From NCBI GenBank assembly GCA_022828145.1, contig JAJEJA010000027.1, positions 1-37,219 on the forward strand: DNA of 37,219 bases, in the 5' to 3' direction. Position numbers and translations under genes: made by a program. Position 1 is the stretch's first letter, and every line of letters begins with the position of its first letter. Positions 34,218 to 37,219 of the stretch are shown one piece after another. The notes beneath the pieces were generated by a model that was not told where the DNA came from, made no database searches, and was given only the letters and a program-made list of their open reading frames with translations. This DNA comes from Candidatus Poribacteria bacterium. Lineage in GTDB: Bacteria > Poribacteria > WGA-4E > WGA-3G.

Positions 34218-36230
34218 CTAATCGGTCAAATCCCACAATATCACTGTGCAGTCCCTGCAACTACTCACAAGTTTTGTGCCGTCTGATGAGAAGACAATTG
34301 AATTTAAAGCAGATATATGTCCTTCCAAGGTTTTCCTAAGTTCACCTGTTTCAATATCCCATAGTGATATTTTGTCTGAAAATTCAAGCGCAACGGTCAT
34401 ATTATCCGGCGAGAAAGCTACATCATATCCCTTGGCATTTGGAATGAAGATGTCTTTGCGTCTACCTGTTGCAACATTCCAAAAATGTATATTGAATTGG
34501 TCATCAGTAGTGACAATAGTCAATCCATCATAAGAGAAGTCCATGGAGGAATATTCATCAACATCTATCTCAGTATCAGTCGATGTGATTAATTCACCTG
34601 CTACTATGTCCCAAGTGCATATTTTTGTATCATCCTCTACTTTCACAATTCCCATCAGATATCTTCCATCAGGTGAAAACAACAGTTTCCTTGAATCTGA
34701 TATATCCGCGTTAAATGTGTATTGTAGATCACCAGTTTGGACATCCCATATTTTAATTGTGTCTTCATAACTTGCACTGGCAACCACCTTTCCATTTGGA
34801 CTAAAAACAGATAAAAATACTGTATTTGTGTGACCTTCAAGAGTCCTACTGTGTTTCCAATTAATTGCATCCCACAAGAGAATTGTATCATCAGAAGTTC
34901 CAATTGCTAAGTTTTTACCATCCGATGAAAGGGCAATTGCTATGGCATTGCCTTGTGCTTCTATTTTTCTTTGTAGTTTATTTTCTTCTATGTCCCAAAT
35001 ACGTACAATGTCATCAACACTGACCAGTATTTTATCATTTGGACCGAAAATTGCGCCACCAACTACATCTGAATAATCTGTGATTGTTGAGTGAATTTCA
35101 AAACTATTTAAATTCCAGAAGAATATCTCAGATCCATCGTAAACTGCAAGGGTTTTGCTGTCTGGTGAATACTTAAAATCACTGACATAATTGCTTACCC
35201 CAGGCATTTTAAACTGATGTAATAACGTTCCAGTAGCTGCCTCAAATAGAAGCATAGTTCCATTATCAGCATCACATGCAAAAGTTGTTCCATCTGGCGA
35301 GAACCGTACATCGTATAATTCTAATTCATTATTGATAGTTTGTGTTTTCTCTCCAGTATGTGTATTCCACAGAATGATAGTATTATCTGAACCTAATACG
35401 ACAAGGGATTTACCATCTCTCGAATAGTCTACGGATGAAATCTCTTTCATATTTGACTTATATATGCTCAAAAATGCACCTGTTTCAGCATCCCATATAA
35501 TTACATTGCTATCCTCCCCATGACTTATAATCGTTTTGGCATCTGCTGAGTAATTAATAGTCTTTACACTATTCGCATGCGCTGCAAATTCTGTCTGTAA
35601 CTCACCTGTGGCAACATTCAAAAATCGGATCATTTCACCACTACCACCAACAAGCGTTTTGCTGTCTGGACTGAAAATCAATGCTTGATAATCATGCCCT
35701 TTGATGGTTGACTTAGGTTCCCCAGTAATGCCATCAAATAACCGAATAGTAGAATCGTCAAGTGCAATAGCAACCGTTTTACCATCGGGACTAAAAACAA
35801 CACTACTAATTCCAGATTCATCACGTGGATCTGTAACTTCAATAAGATATGATATTAGTTCTTCAGATTTCAAATTCCATAGCTTTGCTTCTGCAGGATC
35901 ATAAGGCGAATTTAGAATGCCACTCCCTATGCTCACGAAAGTCCTTCCATTTGGATTGAAAACAATTTCCTTTACATACCCTTTATGTCCTGTCAAAAAG
36001 TTCTTTTCTAACTTTGTTTCTGTATCATATAGCCAAACACCGATTGTACTTGCCACTGCAATTTGTTGTCCATCAGGGGAATATGCAAAATCAAATGCAT
36101 ATCCCTTCCCAAATCGTGCAATTGCATCATCAGGTAGATATTTATCAATGTAGTCTTGTGCTAAACATACAGAACACCAGGGCAAAGATACGATGATTGC
36201 TATAATCACTTGTCCAATCAGTGTTTTCAA
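34218..36230 (-). CDS. Secreted WD40 repeat protein, paralogue of the next gene
   Basis: Protein of 670 aa with a signal peptide (VIIAIIVSLPWCSVCLAQ). About 15 WD-type repeat ends are visible (IWDAETG, LWNTHTG, IWDVQTG, LWDIETG and others), again about two propellers. The N-terminal stretch IARFGKGYAFDFAYSPDG...STIGVWLYD matches its downstream neighbour, so the pair arose by duplication. The start is TTG at 36230 with AAGGAG eight bases upstream. Binding partner not known. Confidence 0.93.
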   Translation of the reverse strand: MKTLIGQVIIAIIVSLPWCSVCLAQDYIDKYLPDDAIARFGKGYAFDFAYSPDGQQIAVASTIGVWLYDTETKLEKNFLTGHKGYVKEIVFNPNGRTFVSIGSGILNSPYDPAEAKLWNLKSEELISYLIEVTDPRDESGISSVVFSPDGKTVAIALDDSTIRLFDGITGEPKSTIKGHDYQALIFSPDSKTLVGGSGEMIRFLNVATGELQTEFAAHANSVKTINYSADAKTIISHGEDSNVIIWDAETGAFLSIYKSNMKEISSVDYSRDGKSLVVLGSDNTIILWNTHTGEKTQTINNELELYDVRFSPDGTTFACDADNGTMLLFEAATGTLLHQFKMPGVSNYVSDFKYSPDSKTLAVYDGSEIFFWNLNSFEIHSTITDYSDVVGGAIFGPNDKILVSVDDIVRIWDIEENKLQRKIEAQGNAIAIALSSDGKNLAIGTSDDTILLWDAINWKHSRTLEGHTNTVFLSVFSPNGKVVASASYEDTIKIWDVQTGDLQYTFNADISDSRKLLFSPDGRYLMGIVKVEDDTKICTWDIVAGELITSTDTEIDVDEYSSMDFSYDGLTIVTTDDQFNIHFWNVATGRRKDIFIPNAKGYDVAFSPDNMTVALEFSDKISLWDIETGELRKTLEGHISALNSIVFSSDGTKLVSSCRDCTVILWDLTD

Positions 36231-36305
36231 AGTCTATTCTCCTTAGATGTTAGATGGATTCATCAATAGATACTGGAAGAATTAGAGTTAGCTTCAAATT
36301 AGGCA

Positions 36306-37013
36306 CTATTTTTTTGGTGGGACGACACCAACCCAATGCCCATCTTTTCTGTTATCTTCTATGAATGGCACTTCTGACCACCATGAGTTTTCACCTATTC
36401 TGGGGTGCCCACGATCAAAGTTGATCCCGATGTCAATTGGATCATCTGAATCGGGATAATTCAGCATATCCCAGGGAATTTCCATCTCAACGATCCAACC
36501 ATCTTCAACAATCTTCGCAGCAACATTCCACATATCAGCGACCTCATCAATAAAAACACCAGGGGGTGGATGGCTGACATACTTGACACCTAAAGGATTT
36601 GACATAAAGAATACTCTGTCCATGAATTGATGTGTGTGATGTGGATCAATTGTAAAGGAAATCCAATCATCAACAGCCGGTCGGATCTGGTGTTGGTTTA
36701 TATTGGCAAACAGTTCATCCGGATGTTCATCATATAGATACCATGCAAGATAAATGGCTTTATCACTATAGACTAACATAACAACAGTTTGATCTTTGGC
36801 AGGTTCGTGGTTAGCGTTTCGGTCAGTAAAATCTTTAGCTTGTGGTGCGTTTTTCCATGCCGCATCATTTAAATTCCCATCTATTTTCGGGGGCGTTTCA
36901 ATCTTGACTGCAGGCAATTCTTTCGTTTGCGGATTACTCAATAACATGATAAGTTCACAACCTGATAGCAGCAATACGATTAAGATAAGATTTATCACAA
37001 AAGGAATTTTCAT
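36306..37013 (-). CDS. CBM9-like lipoprotein
   Basis: Protein of 235 aa. The signal peptide ends LLLSGC (Cys19), so it is lipid-anchored. The mature part matches the family 9 carbohydrate-binding-like fold: PPKIDGNLNDAAWKNAPQAKDF at the start, YLAWYLYDEHP, DDWISFTIDPHH and WIVEMEIPWDML. In other proteins this fold binds sugar chains or haem-like groups at the surface. GGAGG lies six to seven bases before the ATG at 37013; the ATG at 37070 is less likely. It precedes the WD40 pair on the same strand (75 bp). Confidence 0.88.
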   Translation of the reverse strand: MKIPFVINLILIVLLLSGCELIMLLSNPQTKELPAVKIETPPKIDGNLNDAAWKNAPQAKDFTDRNANHEPAKDQTVVMLVYSDKAIYLAWYLYDEHPDELFANINQHQIRPAVDDWISFTIDPHHTHQFMDRVFFMSNPLGVKYVSHPPPGVFIDEVADMWNVAAKIVEDGWIVEMEIPWDMLNYPDSDDPIDIGINFDRGHPRIGENSWWSEVPFIEDNRKDGHWVGVVPPKK

Positions 37014-37045
37014 TTTGTCCTCCAAAAAATGTTTAGATTTATAAT

Positions 37046-37067
37046 TGGTGAATACACCATTATAACA
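37046..37067 (-). promoter_or_regulatory. Extended -10 promoter with an overlapping inverted repeat
   Basis: Minus strand TGT then TATAAT (37059-37064). The dyad TGGTG-AATA-CACCA (37046-37059) covers the likely start site. No good -35 is seen. It would serve the CBM9-like gene and perhaps the WD40 pair. Confidence 0.5.
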
Positions 37068-37127
37068 CATTTATGGATGTATTTTTGAAGAAATCAGGTA
37101 AAGAAACTATGGCTTGTCAAGTGGAAT

Positions 37128-37164
37128 ATTGTAGGTCGGGTAGATCGGAGCCGAAACCCACAAT
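37128..37164 (+). repeat. Second dispersed repeat family, copy at the window end
   Basis: ATTGTAGGTCGGGTAGAT, then CGGAGCCGAAACCCACAAT. Related to the copies at 3681-3711 and 24731-24762. Confidence 0.6.
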
Positions 37165-37172
37165 TTTTTAAC

Positions 37173-37210
37173 AAAAAAAAAAGTTTGGGGTTGGCGACCC
37201 AGAACACCCC
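37173..37210 (-). terminator. Possible terminator for a gene beyond the window end
   Basis: On the minus strand a GC-rich imperfect stem (GGGGTGTT pairing with AACCCC, inner GGGT/ACCC) is followed by AAAC and ten T. It would end a minus-strand gene lying to the right. Confidence 0.45.
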
Positions 37211-37219
37211 CAAAAAAAA

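Overview
The window looks like a chromosomal segment of an uncultured, Gram-negative-type bacterium. The best guess is a Candidatus Poribacteria-like lineage. That guess rests on gene style rather than any marker gene: secreted WD40 propellers, sulfatase, CotH, FN3 and CBM9 lipoproteins, a MoxR/DUF58/BatA cluster, outer-membrane barrel proteins, and a small dispersed palindromic repeat with core GTCCCGTAGGGAC. No rRNA, tRNA or CRISPR array was seen. Several promoters are of extended -10 type (TGnTATAAT).

Layout. 1-1366: a sugar-isomerase-like TIM barrel behind a good promoter and a 16-bp palindrome. 1367-3621 (minus): dtd, a beta-class DNA methyltransferase and a PD-(D/E)XK (Rpn/PDDEXK_2-like) protein whose stop codon lies inside the dispersed repeat. 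3681-7036 (minus): envelope proteins (outer-membrane barrel, FN3 lipoprotein, small membrane protein), then a two-gene unit that includes a 42-aa ORF. 7335-11797 (plus): FAH-family hydrolase, SDR dehydrogenase and a large membrane-anchored five-haem cytochrome with TPRs. 11805-17439 (minus): an operon of BMP-family lipoprotein, formate dehydrogenase, cupin and leucyl aminopeptidase.

The formate dehydrogenase looks like two ORFs but is one 920-aa selenoprotein. Its in-frame UGA is followed 11 nt later by a 7-bp stem with a GGUCU loop, which is the E. coli fdhF SECIS layout. 17558-19641 (minus): PAP2 phosphatase and sulfatase. 20121-22632 (minus): three unknown secreted or membrane proteins, two of them Cys-rich, ending at a clear terminator. 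23229-31203 (plus): CotH lipoprotein, then MoxR, DUF58, an HtrA-like protease and a BatA-like VWA protein behind a near-consensus promoter, then a patatin. 31220-37013 (minus): an RlaP-like nucleotidyltransferase, two tandem WD40 proteins and a CBM9-like lipoprotein.

The strongest points for follow-up are the selenocysteine formate dehydrogenase, the link between the palindromic repeat and the end of the PD-(D/E)XK gene, the short two-gene unit at 6567-7036 (possibly a decayed toxin-antitoxin-like pair), and the HtrA-like protease placed inside the MoxR operon.
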